DNA from: Runella sp.
Lineage (GTDB): Bacteria > Bacteroidota > Bacteroidia > Cytophagales > Spirosomataceae
Assembly (NCBI GenBank): GCA_023254175.1
Contig: JALQYJ010000097.1
Location: 1-60,408 of the forward strand
Length of the DNA: 60,408 nucleotides
Direction: 5' to 3'
In this document: one piece after another, positions 26,106-34,870 of the stretch
How the letters are laid out: each line of letters starts with the position of its first letter
Numbering within the stretch: position 1 is the first letter of the stretch
Notes under the pieces: generated by a model
Database searches by the model: none
Seen by the model: the letters and a program-made list of their open reading frames with translations, nothing else
Told to the model about the DNA's origin: nothing
Position numbers and translations under genes: made by a program

Positions 26106-27422
26106 ATGAAGCGGATTCTACTTGGATTTTTGTTATTTACCACTTCTTCTCTCTTTGCGCAAATTAGTAACGACACCCTCGTTCTTATTAAAAACGTTTC
26201 ACTTTGGGATGGTCTATCCGAATCAGCGACGCCTAACGCTCAGGTGCTTATTGTACAGAACTTAATTAAACAAGTGGGCAGCAACCTGACCGTTCCTAAA
26301 GGGGCAAAAGTCATTGATGGCAAGGGAAAAACCCTTATCCCTGGACTAACAGATGCGCATTTACATATCATGCTCAACGTTTCGATGAGTGCTGTTAGCA
26401 ACACCGCTCACTGGGCCTATGTGAGTGCCCGTGCGACCAAATCGGTGCACTCGTATTTGATGCTAGGTTTTACAACAATTCGAGACATGGGCGGCCCCAT
26501 TTTTGGCATCAAAGAAGCCATCGATGAAGGTACCATTCCAGGCCCTCGTATTTACCCATCAGGAGCGTTTATCAGTCAAACCTCTGGACATGGTGATTTA
26601 CGCAATCGCAATGACGCCAATCCGAATTGGACGGGGCAAGCCGTCAACGTAGCTCAAATGCAGGGATGGGGCTATTTAGCCGATGGCCGCCCGCAAGTCC
26701 TCAATGCCGTTCGAGAAAACCTGCGCCAAGGTGCTTCTCAAATCAAAATGATGGCAGGTGGAGGTATTTCTACGGTTTTTGACCCTTTACATACGGTTCA
26801 ATTTACGCTCGACGAACTACAAGCAGGAGTCGAAGCAGCAGCCGATTGGGGCACTTATGTTTCGGTTCACGCTTATTATCCTGATGCTATCAAACGCGCA
26901 TTAACTGCTGGCGCAAAAACGATAGAACATGGGCATCTCATTGACGAAGAAGCTATGCAACTTTTGAAGGAAAAAGGTGCTTTTTTGGTACCTCAAAGTT
27001 ACTGGGCCGACATTCCTCTTCAATTTTCGTCGAACGCCCGAAAGTTTAAACTTGTTAAAGAAGGTGCACTCAATGAAATGACTTTGGCAAAAAAATACGG
27101 GGTAAAAGTAGCTTTCGGCACCGACGTATTTGGTAAAATTGGCATCGAAACCGACGCTCTCAAAGAATTTACCTCTCGGCTTCGTTGGTACAAACCCGTG
27201 GAAATTCTTCGCCAAGCCACCTCGCTTAATGCCGAGCTTTTTGCCCAAACGGGCAAACTGAACCCATACCCCGCCCCGCTCGGAGTCATTAAAGAAGGTG
27301 CATATGCCGATTTATTAATCTACGATGGTAATCCGCTCGAAAAATTGGAAATTGTCACAAAGCCAGAAGAACACCTCATGTTTATAATGAAAGACGGCAA
27401 AGTGTATAAGAATAATCTTTAG
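26106..27422 (+). CDS. Exported amidohydrolase (imidazolonepropionase/prolidase-like)
   Basis: 438 residues with a signal peptide (residues 1-19, ending SLFAQ). Metal ligands are visible: GLTDAHLHI (HxH), QIKMMAGGG (Lys likely carboxylated), VSVHAYYPDAIKRAL and TIEHGHLI (His ligands) and FGTDVFG (Asp). This is the subtype-I amidohydrolase fold, close to Xaa-Pro/imidazolonepropionase-like enzymes that Bacteroidota export to the periplasm, where they hydrolyse peptides, lactams or amides. The exact substrate is unknown. Single gene, no neighbour with a linked function. Confidence 0.85.
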   Translation: MKRILLGFLLFTTSSLFAQISNDTLVLIKNVSLWDGLSESATPNAQVLIVQNLIKQVGSNLTVPKGAKVIDGKGKTLIPGLTDAHLHIMLNVSMSAVSNTAHWAYVSARATKSVHSYLMLGFTTIRDMGGPIFGIKEAIDEGTIPGPRIYPSGAFISQTSGHGDLRNRNDANPNWTGQAVNVAQMQGWGYLADGRPQVLNAVRENLRQGASQIKMMAGGGISTVFDPLHTVQFTLDELQAGVEAAADWGTYVSVHAYYPDAIKRALTAGAKTIEHGHLIDEEAMQLLKEKGAFLVPQSYWADIPLQFSSNARKFKLVKEGALNEMTLAKKYGVKVAFGTDVFGKIGIETDALKEFTSRLRWYKPVEILRQATSLNAELFAQTGKLNPYPAPLGVIKEGAYADLLIYDGNPLEKLEIVTKPEEHLMFIMKDGKVYKNNL

Positions 27423-27499
27423 GAAACAGAAGCCCAGCTTAGCGAACTAGGTCAGGCTGCGTGTTTAGTTTTGTTGATGCGTGCTCGTCAGAACCTAAT

Positions 27500-27883
27500 T
27501 TAATCGATGATTTCTTTTTTTCCAAACAATGCCCTAAAAGTGCCCGACATGTGAATCAAATTGTCAACCCGATTTTTGGCTTGACTAAGTAGATGCACAC
27601 TGATACCTTTTTGGAGCAAACTGCCCAAAGAAGCCGATAATAAATATAGCTCATCGACATTTACTGAAAAGTCATTCACCACAAACATTTGAAAACCTCG
27701 GTCTTGCGAGTTGGCAAAATACAACACAAGGCAAAAATTTTGGCCATCGAAATATGAAATCACTTTATCAGTATCAAACTTCTTGGGCATTTCGTGGTGG
27801 TCAACCAACGCATCAATTATTTCTGATTCCTCGTTGGTAATGTACATATGAGGCGTCAGATATACGGGTGGTTGATAGTTCAT
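27500..27883 (-). CDS. Hypothetical protein, 127 residues
   Basis: I do not recognise this protein. It starts MNYQPPVYLTPHMYITNEES and is soluble, with no signal or membrane segment. It has acidic patches (DKVISYFDGQNFCLVLYFAN; VVNDFSVNVDELYLLS) and a basic C-terminus (RVDNLIHMSGTFRALFGKKE). Composition and length look like a real gene: even amino-acid use and a sensible start. No operon partner. Confidence 0.6.
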   Translation of the reverse strand: MNYQPPVYLTPHMYITNEESEIIDALVDHHEMPKKFDTDKVISYFDGQNFCLVLYFANSQDRGFQMFVVNDFSVNVDELYLLSASLGSLLQKGISVHLLSQAKNRVDNLIHMSGTFRALFGKKEIID

Positions 27884-28170
27884 TTTACTTAATCTGATTT
27901 TTAGAATTATTTAGCTTTTTTACTTATTCAATTTTTGGAATGAGACAAAAGTGGAATATTTTGATTTATTTTCATAACTTTTTTAATATTTTATTGAATT
28001 TTTTAAATTGTTACTCAACTTTTTTCTAAGGCTTTCTTCAAGATAAAAGCTCATCTTTTTGTAATATTTCATTTAGTTTAAACCAAAATTACCCTCATTT
28101 CCCAAAATGTTTTGTTAGAAGACTCATTTTGAAACTAAGTTTTAGCAAAAAACTATTTCTGCCTGAAGCC
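27884..28170. other. AT-rich intergenic stretch without recognised features
   Basis: Between the hypothetical gene and greA's terminator. Very AT-rich (long T runs). I find no reading frame of interest, no exact TAnnTTTG box for the minus-strand gene at 27883 and no inverted repeat. Confidence 0.4.
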
Positions 28171-28198
28171 AAAAAAGGGACACCCGTGGGCGCCCCTT
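28171..28198 (-). terminator. greA terminator
   Basis: On the minus strand AAGGGGCGCCC pairs with GGGTGTCCCTT (two G-U wobbles) around a short loop, followed by TTTTTT. Confidence 0.75.
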
Positions 28199-28226
28199 CT
28201 GTAGTATATCTATATAGTGTATCCGA

Positions 28227-28700
28227 CTAGCGAGAAATCTCAAGAACTTCAAACTCCATTGCTCCAGCAGGAACTTGGATTTGAGCTTTTTCTCCTACTT
28301 TTTTCCCGATGAGGCCTTTTCCAATCGGTGAACCTACGGAAATCTTGCCTAGTTTGAGGTCTGCTTCTTCTTCCGCCACCAATGTGTAGGTTACTATTGC
28401 GTTAGTGCGGCAATTTTTAATTTTCACTTTTAACAAAACCCCTACCTGTGAAGTATCAATTGCCGACTCATCCAATACACGAGCATTTCCTAAAACCTCT
28501 TCCAATTTCGCGATTTTAGCTTCGTGCAATCCTTGTGCATCTTTTGCTGCATCGTACTCGGCATTTTCACTTAAATCACCTTTATCACGCGCTTCGGCAA
28601 TCGCACGAGCAATTTCCTGACGACCGCGTGTTTTTAAGTCCTGCAATTCAGCCTTGAGCTTATTGAGACCTTCTTCGGTGTAGTACTGTATCTTAGCCAT
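28227..28700 (-). CDS. greA: Transcription elongation factor GreA
   Basis: 157 residues. The N-terminal coiled coil includes the acidic tip region (ARDKGDLSENAEYDAAKDAQ, residues about 40-60), which enters the RNA polymerase secondary channel to stimulate cleavage of backtracked RNA. The C-terminal FKBP-like domain ends VGSPIGKGLIGKKVGEKAQI and VPAGAMEFEVLEI. Full length, monocistronic, with its own terminator. Confidence 0.95.
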   Translation of the reverse strand: MAKIQYYTEEGLNKLKAELQDLKTRGRQEIARAIAEARDKGDLSENAEYDAAKDAQGLHEAKIAKLEEVLGNARVLDESAIDTSQVGVLLKVKIKNCRTNAIVTYTLVAEEEADLKLGKISVGSPIGKGLIGKKVGEKAQIQVPAGAMEFEVLEISR

Positions 28701-28992
28701 ATTGCTGTTTTGTACATTAATTGTTTAGTATTAAATATCTTTCCTATCACTCATTTCTTCCACTATAGACAAAAAAAAGAACGGTGAAATGACCGCTCTA
28801 CAACAAATGGGGTAGCTCTGTCACTTCTTCCTAAAAGACCGAAAAGAATTGGGTGTGTCGGTTCATGGTCGAAATTTGAATCACAAAATTAGCAATATTT
28901 GCAACGGGAATCAATACTACCTATGTTTGAATCTAAAAAATTACTCCTAAAATTATATCTTATTACCGGTTAACTGATTTAAAAAAGTTGAT

Positions 28993-29922
28993 ATGTCAAA
29001 ACTTCGTGTCATATTTATGGGAACTCCTGAGTTTGCAGTGAGTAGCCTTCAAAAATTGGTAGAAAGTGAATGCCAAGTTGTGGCGGTTATCACAGCTCCT
29101 GACAAACCTGCTGGACGCGGTTTACAACTAACTCCATCTCCTGTGAAGCAATATGCAGTTTCCCAAGGAATCCCTATTTTACAGCCCGAAAAACTTAAAA
29201 ATGCTGATTTTCTGGAAGAATTACGTAGCTATCATGCTGATTTGCAGGTAGTAGTAGCTTTTAGAATGTTACCCGAAGTAGTCTGGAACATGCCTCCTAA
29301 AGGCACCTTTAACCTACACGCGTCTCTTCTTCCCAAATACCGTGGGGCTGCTCCAATCAACTGGGCGATTATCAACGGAGAAACCGAAACTGGCGTTACC
29401 ACCTTTTTTCTTGAACATGAAATTGATACTGGAAAAATCATTTTTCAGGAAAAGGAGTCCATTCATTACGACGACAACGTAGGAACTCTTTATGAACGAC
29501 TTATGAACAAAGGTGCCGAATTGGTTGTACGGACAGTCAAGGCGGTAGAAGCAGGCAACTATCCTCAGACACCTCAGCCTCACGATGAAGAATTGAAAGC
29601 TGCCCCTAAGATTTTTAAGGAAACTTGCGAGATTCAATGGAATCAACCCACAGAATCTGTTCGAAATTTTATTCGCGGGTTAGCTCCTTACCCTGCTGCT
29701 TGGACCACCTTAAATGGCAAATTGTGTAAAATTTATAAAAGCTCAGTTGCAACACAGATACCCACTGACAATGGTAGCCAACTATTTACGGACAACAAAC
29801 ACGTACTGCTTTTCAAAACTGCCGACGGATGGTTATCGATTGACGAGTTACAATTGGAAGGAAAGAAAAGAATGGGAGTTGAGGAATTTTTACGCGGGAC
29901 AAAATTGACAATGGGTCAATAA
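28993..29922 (+). CDS. fmt: Methionyl-tRNA formyltransferase
   Basis: 309 residues. The N-terminal formyltransferase domain has FMGTPEFAVSSL at the start, the catalytic segment FNLHASLLPKYRGAAPINWA (His and Arg), and GETETGVTTFFLEHEIDTG (catalytic Asp). The C-terminal tRNA-binding barrel begins near residue 205 (RNFIRGLAPYPAAWT). It adds formyl to initiator Met-tRNA. Monocistronic, with a strong terminator at 29952. Confidence 0.95.
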   Translation: MSKLRVIFMGTPEFAVSSLQKLVESECQVVAVITAPDKPAGRGLQLTPSPVKQYAVSQGIPILQPEKLKNADFLEELRSYHADLQVVVAFRMLPEVVWNMPPKGTFNLHASLLPKYRGAAPINWAIINGETETGVTTFFLEHEIDTGKIIFQEKESIHYDDNVGTLYERLMNKGAELVVRTVKAVEAGNYPQTPQPHDEELKAAPKIFKETCEIQWNQPTESVRNFIRGLAPYPAAWTTLNGKLCKIYKSSVATQIPTDNGSQLFTDNKHVLLFKTADGWLSIDELQLEGKKRMGVEEFLRGTKLTMGQ

Positions 29923-29951
29923 TTGTACCTCAAACCCATCAGCTCTAATAC

Positions 29952-29985
29952 ATAAAAAGCCGCTATAATTTATAGCGGCTTTTTA
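29952..29985. terminator. Bidirectional terminator after fmt
   Basis: ATAAAAAGCCGCTATAA pairs with its exact complement (17 bp) with essentially no loop beyond the centre, flanked by A-run and T-run. Confidence 0.85.
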
Positions 29986-30120
29986 TGTTGAGTGACACAA
30001 CTGATATGAAAACGACGTAGAGATAGAAAAAGTTTTAGCTTTGAAAAATTATCTTATTATTTTTCATATTATTGCCAAAAATCAACAAATGTTGATTTTT
30101 CTTAAAAAAATGACAGATAC

Positions 30121-30444
30121 ATGCTCCAACAAACCATCTACGAAGTACGAATCACCTACATTGGTAGCCTAACGGGGCTCCGTGAGCGCGAGCCATTTGT
30201 CTGTTATTTTTCAAACCTAAAGAAAACCGTAGAAAATCTCACAGGTCAATTGGCCTTAAACGGTTGGCCGCAAAAAATTAATTACACAGCGGTATATCGC
30301 GGACTTAAAATGAAGAAAAAATACCACTGTGATTTTGAGGTAGCAGGGTATAAAGTATTTAGGGTTTCAATTATCCCATGCGTACTCAATCCAGTTCTCA
30401 CTACCCTTGGGATTGACGAAATGCCTGCTTATAAGAATTCCTGA
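30121..30444 (+). CDS. Hypothetical protein, 107 residues
   Basis: Not recognised. It starts MLQQTIYEVRITYIGSLTGL and continues basic and beta-rich (TVENLTGQLALNGWPQKINY; MKKKYHCDFEVAGYKVFRVS). No signal peptide, membrane helix or known motif. The composition is gene-like. It lies alone between fmt and a region of IS debris. Confidence 0.5.
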   Translation: MLQQTIYEVRITYIGSLTGLREREPFVCYFSNLKKTVENLTGQLALNGWPQKINYTAVYRGLKMKKKYHCDFEVAGYKVFRVSIIPCVLNPVLTTLGIDEMPAYKNS

Positions 30445-30483
30445 GCAGTGGCTATATTGGGTAAATAAAAGTATTCATTGGGT

Positions 30484-30645
30484 ATGACTCAACAAGAGTT
30501 GGATTTTACTAAGGCATTAGCTTTGCCAAAGTTCTGGATATCACACATACAGATTAGTGAACAATGGAAAAGCGAGCAAATCAGATTAATTTCACGGAAG
30601 TTAAGTAGGCAATTAAGCAAAATCAAAGTGGATATGAGATTTTAA
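30484..30645 (+). pseudogene. Possible N-terminal fragment of an ISL3-like transposase
   Basis: A 53-codon frame starts MTQQELDFTKALALPKFW, reminiscent of the first residues of ISL3-type transposases (TxxELFTxALGL..PW). The zinc-finger CPxCG motif and the rest are missing, and the sequence degenerates after about 25 residues. Weak evidence; the flanking stretch (30445-30981) otherwise contains only repeats. Confidence 0.3.
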
Positions 30646-30735
30646 TTAATTAGTAGCTTTGTTGCATGGCTCGCCTTTCAAAAGAATTAATACAAAAATA
30701 CCTGTAAGAAGTGAGATTTTAAAGACCCAAACAAC

Positions 30736-30768
30736 CAATATTTAAGAGATTCTTTCTCTTAAATATTG
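30736..30768. repeat. Perfect 14-bp stem-loop in the intergenic debris
   Basis: CAATATTTAAGAGA, a 5-nt loop (TTCTT), and the exact complement TCTCTTAAATATTG. It is not followed by a T-run on either strand close by, so it is either an IS-end relic or a structured element. Confidence 0.6.
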
Positions 30769-30836
30769 TACAAAACGTATTTGTATTTTATTAATGCAAA
30801 TTAACCATACAACAAAGCCCAAAATTAGCAAAAATT

Positions 30837-30910
30837 TTACGCAAAGAAAGACCCTAAATTTTAAACAATCAGGCTTTTACGACCTTTGCATCACTGCGCC
30901 TTTACGTGAA
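30837..30910. repeat. Copy of the ACGCAAAG-type repeat
   Basis: TTACGCAAAGAAAGACCCT on the left and GACCTTTGCATCACTGCGCC with TTTACGTGAA on the right. The unit is the same as at 2340-2417. It lies just downstream of the molybdenum-hydroxylase operon (minus strand). Confidence 0.45.
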
Positions 30911-30981
30911 CAAATTTGCCTACTTAAACTAAAAGAAGCCACGAATAATTACTGTATTCATGGCAATATAATTATCTCATA

Positions 30982-33237
30982 TTACGACTTAGGCTTTTCA
31001 AGCTCTACCTTAAACGGCTGATTATAGTAACGTTTGCCCGTCGTTTGAAACAACGCATTGGCAACCGCCCCAAACACAGGCGGGAACGGTGGCTCACCAA
31101 GCCCCGTCGGGTCAAGTTCGCTTTGCACAAAATGAACGTCAATTTTCTTTGGTGCTTCGTTGTGACGAATCATACGGTAGTTATGAAAATTAGTTTGCTC
31201 GGCTACCCCGTCTTTGTGCGTCAGTGCGCCATAAAACGAATTTCCAATGCCATCAACCACGGCACCTTGCACCATATTACGAGCGGCATCGGGGTTGACC
31301 ACTACGCCACAGTCAATAGCCGATGTAACGGCTTCTACATACGGCTGACCGTCTTTTATCACCATGTCCACTACGTGACCTGCATACGAAGCGTGGCAGA
31401 AATAGGCCGCCACACCGCGTTTTTTACCCGCATTTTCGGGTTTTCCCCAGCCTGATTTTTCTTTCAGTAATTCCAACACACCGATGTATCTGTTGGCATC
31501 ATAATCGTTGTTGTTACCCACGGGGTTTTCTTTGGCGCGTTTCAGCAATTCCAGGCGCATCTCAATGGGGTCTTTGCCCATAGCCGCCGCTACTTCGTCT
31601 AAAAACGATTGCTCAGCAGCAGCATTGAAATTGGAACGTGGTGCTCTGAATGCCCCAATCGTGATGTTTGAGGGAATTTCCCAGCCTTCGGCCAAGTAAT
31701 TATCCACCGCCCCCGCAGGAAAACGGTTGGCATGAACGGGGTTTTCGGGGATTCCTCCGCCTTTGACGTGGAAGCCAATCAAGTTTTTGTTGGCATCTAA
31801 CGCCGCCCGATACGTAGCGGTGTACATGGGTCGGTAAATTCCGTACGTCATGTCGTCCTCCCGTGTATAAATCAGCTTGACAGGAGCTTTCATTTTTTGA
31901 GAAATACGAGCCGCCTCATACACATAAGACCCGTAGGCCCTGCGTCCAAAACCTCCTCCCATGCGCGTCATTTGAATTTCGATTTTATCGGCAGGTAAAT
32001 TAAGAAGTTTCGACAAAGTAGGTTCTACCCAGCCTGGTGCCTGCAATGGCCCCGCTACCAAGGCTTTGTCTTCTTGTACGTGCGCAAAGAAGTTCATTGG
32101 TTCCATGCAGTTATGGGCCAAAAACGGCGCATTGTACGTACGTTCGATGATTTGAGCCGCATTTTTAAAGGCCGTTTCGGGGTCGCCATCTTTTCTAAGT
32201 TGTTGGGCTGGCCTTTTGGCATATTCCGCCATCATCTCAAATTGCGCACTCGTAGTTTCTAATCGACCAGGCACAGTCACTTCTCTCTTTCCACTTCTCC
32301 CCATCATGGTTTCTTTTACATCGCCCACCGCTTCCCATTGCACAATCAACTTTTTGCGGGCATTCATCACCTCCCAAGTACTATTCCCTACGATAGCTAT
32401 CATTTCGTTGAACGTACGGGTATCAAAACCTGCCTGTTCAAACCCTTCGTCGTATAATTTAAAGCTGAATACGTCTTTGATACCTGGCATTTTCTTGACG
32501 GCGGTGGCATCAAACGACTTGAGTTTCATTCCAAAAGCAGGTGGGTGCTGCACCATGGAAATCAACATACCATCTACTTTATAATCCATCCCAAAAAGTG
32601 GCTTACCAGTCACTACTTTTACGCCTTCGATATTTTTCTTTGAATGACTTACGATGGAGAAATCCTTGGGAGCTTTCAATTTTACCTCTTTCGGAACGGG
32701 CAAAGTGGCTGCTTTTGAGGCCATTTCGCCGTAGTTCGTCTTTTTTCCACTCGAATGTAACAAAACACCCGCTTTGGTGGTGATTTCCGAAGCCGCCACT
32801 CCCCACGTTTGTGCAGCAGCTTCAATGAGCATTTGGCGAGCAGCAGCCCCCGCATTTCGAAGCGGTTTCCAGTACATTCTGACCGAATTACTTCCCCCCG
32901 TAAACTGTGCTCCGTACTTGACGTTATCGTGGGTACTCATTTCTACTACCACGTTTTTCCAATCAACGTCGAGTTCCTCGGCTACCATCATTGGCAAGGA
33001 CGTCATTACGTTTTGGCCAAATTCGGGGTTAGGCACCAAAATTTTCACGACGTTATCGGGTGTAATTTTGATATATGCCGCCAATTCTGACCAAACTGGC
33101 TCAGGTAAATTTAGCTCTTGCATTGTTTCGGCGGCTTTGGCGCTCGAAAACCAGCTAAAACTAATCATTAGTCCACCACCTGCCAAGGCCGAAGACTTTA
33201 AAAAATCTCTTCTATTTTGTGATTTTATATTTTTCAT
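30982..33237 (-). CDS. Tat-exported molybdopterin-binding subunit of a xanthine-dehydrogenase-family hydroxylase (isoquinoline 1-oxidoreductase beta-like)
   Basis: 751 residues. Twin-arginine signal NRRDFLKSSALAGGG at the N-terminus. The body is the aldehyde-oxidase/xanthine-dehydrogenase large subunit of the IorB type, with two Ald_Xan_dh_C2 halves: GGSNSVRMYWKPLRNAGAAA, TRMGGGFGRRAYGSYVYEAA (molybdopterin contact), and near the C-terminus GLGEPPFPPVFGAVANALF containing the active-site Glu. It hydroxylates N-heterocycles or oxidises aldehydes in the periplasm. The 2Fe-2S subunit gene lies 9 bp upstream, forming an operon. No cytochrome c subunit or maturation gene adjoins. The substrate is not identifiable. 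Confidence 0.9.
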   Translation of the reverse strand: MKNIKSQNRRDFLKSSALAGGGLMISFSWFSSAKAAETMQELNLPEPVWSELAAYIKITPDNVVKILVPNPEFGQNVMTSLPMMVAEELDVDWKNVVVEMSTHDNVKYGAQFTGGSNSVRMYWKPLRNAGAAARQMLIEAAAQTWGVAASEITTKAGVLLHSSGKKTNYGEMASKAATLPVPKEVKLKAPKDFSIVSHSKKNIEGVKVVTGKPLFGMDYKVDGMLISMVQHPPAFGMKLKSFDATAVKKMPGIKDVFSFKLYDEGFEQAGFDTRTFNEMIAIVGNSTWEVMNARKKLIVQWEAVGDVKETMMGRSGKREVTVPGRLETTSAQFEMMAEYAKRPAQQLRKDGDPETAFKNAAQIIERTYNAPFLAHNCMEPMNFFAHVQEDKALVAGPLQAPGWVEPTLSKLLNLPADKIEIQMTRMGGGFGRRAYGSYVYEAARISQKMKAPVKLIYTREDDMTYGIYRPMYTATYRAALDANKNLIGFHVKGGGIPENPVHANRFPAGAVDNYLAEGWEIPSNITIGAFRAPRSNFNAAAEQSFLDEVAAAMGKDPIEMRLELLKRAKENPVGNNNDYDANRYIGVLELLKEKSGWGKPENAGKKRGVAAYFCHASYAGHVVDMVIKDGQPYVEAVTSAIDCGVVVNPDAARNMVQGAVVDGIGNSFYGALTHKDGVAEQTNFHNYRMIRHNEAPKKIDVHFVQSELDPTGLGEPPFPPVFGAVANALFQTTGKRYYNQPFKVELEKPKS

Positions 33238-33246
33238 CGTCGTTTC

Positions 33247-33714
33247 TTATTTAGCATTTGATGTTTTGGCCGCCGTTTTGATTGCATCTTTAATTCTCAA
33301 ATACGTCCCACAACGGCAAATATTACCACTCATAGCAGCATCTATATCAGCATCGCTTGGATTTGGATTGCTTTTAAGCAGAGCCGTCGCCGTCATGATT
33401 TGTCCCGTTTGGCAATAACCACACTGCGCCACGTCGTGTTCTAGCCACGCTTTTTGGACGGGGTGGTCACCTTTCTCCGAAAGCCCTTCAATGGTCGTCA
33501 CTTCTTGTTTGCCAATAGCCGAAACAGGCAACACGCACGAACGAACAGCGTTTCCGTCTATATGAATGGTACAAGCACCGCATTGCGCCATACCGCACCC
33601 AAACTTTGTTCCTACCAAATTGAGGCTATCACGTAGCACCCAAAGCATGGGCGTGTTTGGGTCAACATCTACTTGGCGGGCTTTACCATTAATTTTAAGA
33701 TTGTACTTTGCCAT
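33247..33714 (-). CDS. 2Fe-2S subunit of the molybdenum hydroxylase (IorA/CoxS-like)
   Basis: 155 residues. The plant-type ferredoxin cluster motif is [16 protein letters not shown] with the later C of the first cluster (SCVLPV). The second cluster is CGYCQTGQI and CRCGTYLRI in the all-helical domain. It passes electrons from the Mo centre to an acceptor. No signal of its own, so it presumably rides out with the Tat-bearing large subunit. First gene of the operon, under a TAnnTTTG box and the putative AraC element upstream. Confidence 0.92.
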   Translation of the reverse strand: MAKYNLKINGKARQVDVDPNTPMLWVLRDSLNLVGTKFGCGMAQCGACTIHIDGNAVRSCVLPVSAIGKQEVTTIEGLSEKGDHPVQKAWLEHDVAQCGYCQTGQIMTATALLKSNPNPSDADIDAAMSGNICRCGTYLRIKDAIKTAAKTSNAK

Positions 33715-33745
33715 GACTTAGAAATAGGTTAAAAAGAAAATTTAA

Positions 33746-33753
33746 CAAAAATA
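33746..33753 (-). promoter_or_regulatory. -7 box of the molybdenum-hydroxylase operon
   Basis: TATTTTTG on the minus strand (exact TAnnTTTG), 32 bp upstream of the 2Fe-2S gene's ATG. It lies 26 bp downstream of the putative AraC element. Confidence 0.55.
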
Positions 33754-33779
33754 TACAGGAATTTATGCACAAAAAAACA

Positions 33780-33810
33780 GTTTTCAAATGAATACTTACG
33801 AAAATCAAAC
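33780..33810 (-). promoter_or_regulatory. Putative AraC-family operator, copy 1
   Basis: On the minus strand two half-sites, GTTTGATTTT and ATTTGAAAAC, start 21 bp apart, two helical turns. The 31-bp element matches copy 2 (35725-35755) at 27 of 31 positions, and both lie exactly 26 bp from their -7 box. Binding by the nearby AraC regulator is inferred. Confidence 0.65.
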
Positions 33811-33976
33811 AGGATTGGTTTAGCTAAGTAATTTCACTTGCGCAAAAGTCAAAAAATATGACACCTTACTCCACTGCCTGACGTATCAATTTTATCGAAT
33901 CTTCTTTGGGCGGGAAAGGGGCATAGCTAACCATATTTAATTTTAAAATGTATCTCCATCTTATTTGGGAAAAGGG

Positions 33977-34870
33977 CTATTCTTTCCGAAACTTCACGGG
34001 GCTTACATTGGTATGCTTTTTGAAAAAATTATTGAAATGAGTCACTTCCGTAAACCCTAACGCAAAAGCGATGTCCGACACGTTCCATCTGCTTTGCTTG
34101 AGCATGATTTTAGCTTCTTGCAACAACCGCTCTCCAATGAATTGCGAGGTGGTTTTTCCGCAGGTCTCTTTTACAGCTCGATTGAGGTGATTGACGTGTA
34201 CGTTGAGTTGAGACGCATAATCTGAGGCAGTACGTAGTTGGATATGAACATGGTTTTCGTCAATCGGAAATTGACGCTCTAACAACTCCAAAAACAACCA
34301 ATGAATCCGCTGCGCGGCATTGATAGGTAATTGTTCTACGCGCGTGGACGGGCGAGTTTTCATAGCGTAATGAATCAGTTCGTAAATCATGTTTCGAATC
34401 ACATCGTACTTATGGATGTACTCAGAACTCAATTCATTTTCCATTTTTTCGTAAAACCCGCACAAATAATCAAATTGAAGATTATCCAACTCAAACACAT
34501 GGGTACCCGTTGGTTGAAAGACTTCGTACTGAGTCAAATTTCCAAACTGATTAAAAAAACTAGCATTGAAAACCACATAAAAACCTGCCACTTCTGGTTC
34601 AATATGTTCCCATTTGTAAGGGATAAAAGGATTGGAAAATACCAGTGCTTGTTTTTCAAACGAAAATACCTGATCAGCATAGTGAATCCGACTGCCTCCA
34701 CGACAAAGAGTTACTTTAAAAAAATCGCGCCGCCGATATGGTACAGGCTTATTCGCAGGATGTGGCAGGCGAAATACATTGACATGCCCGATGTCTTTGA
34801 TTAGACTTTCGGGAATCCACTCAAATTGCCGATTATAAAACTCTTGAAGACTTTCTGCTTTTTCCATCAT
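33977..34870 (-). CDS. AraC-family transcriptional regulator
   Basis: 297 residues from ATG 34870, chosen because it overlaps the stop of the upstream gene in an ATGA junction; the longer frame to 34921 lies inside that gene. Residues about 20-150 are a cupin-like ligand/dimer domain (YRRRDFFKVTLCRGGSRIHY, then FSFEKQALVFSNPFIPYKWE). Residues 190-297 are the two helix-turn-helix AraC domain: ASDYASQLNVHVNHLNRAVK, GKTTSQFIGERLLQEAKIML, WNVSDIAFALGFTEVTHFNN. It probably activates its own operon and the molybdenum-hydroxylase operon through the shared element (inference). Confidence 0.92.
   Translation of the reverse strand: MMEKAESLQEFYNRQFEWIPESLIKDIGHVNVFRLPHPANKPVPYRRRDFFKVTLCRGGSRIHYADQVFSFEKQALVFSNPFIPYKWEHIEPEVAGFYVVFNASFFNQFGNLTQYEVFQPTGTHVFELDNLQFDYLCGFYEKMENELSSEYIHKYDVIRNMIYELIHYAMKTRPSTRVEQLPINAAQRIHWLFLELLERQFPIDENHVHIQLRTASDYASQLNVHVNHLNRAVKETCGKTTSQFIGERLLQEAKIMLKQSRWNVSDIAFALGFTEVTHFNNFFKKHTNVSPVKFRKE

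Noticed and set aside
30794-31021. Plus-strand frame of 75 codons before the molybdenum hydroxylase
   Set aside because: It is built from the ACGCAAAG repeat and the antisense end of the hydroxylase gene; no coding signature.
32774-33418. Plus-strand open frame of 214 codons
   Set aside because: Antisense to the molybdenum hydroxylase subunits, both of which have complete motifs.
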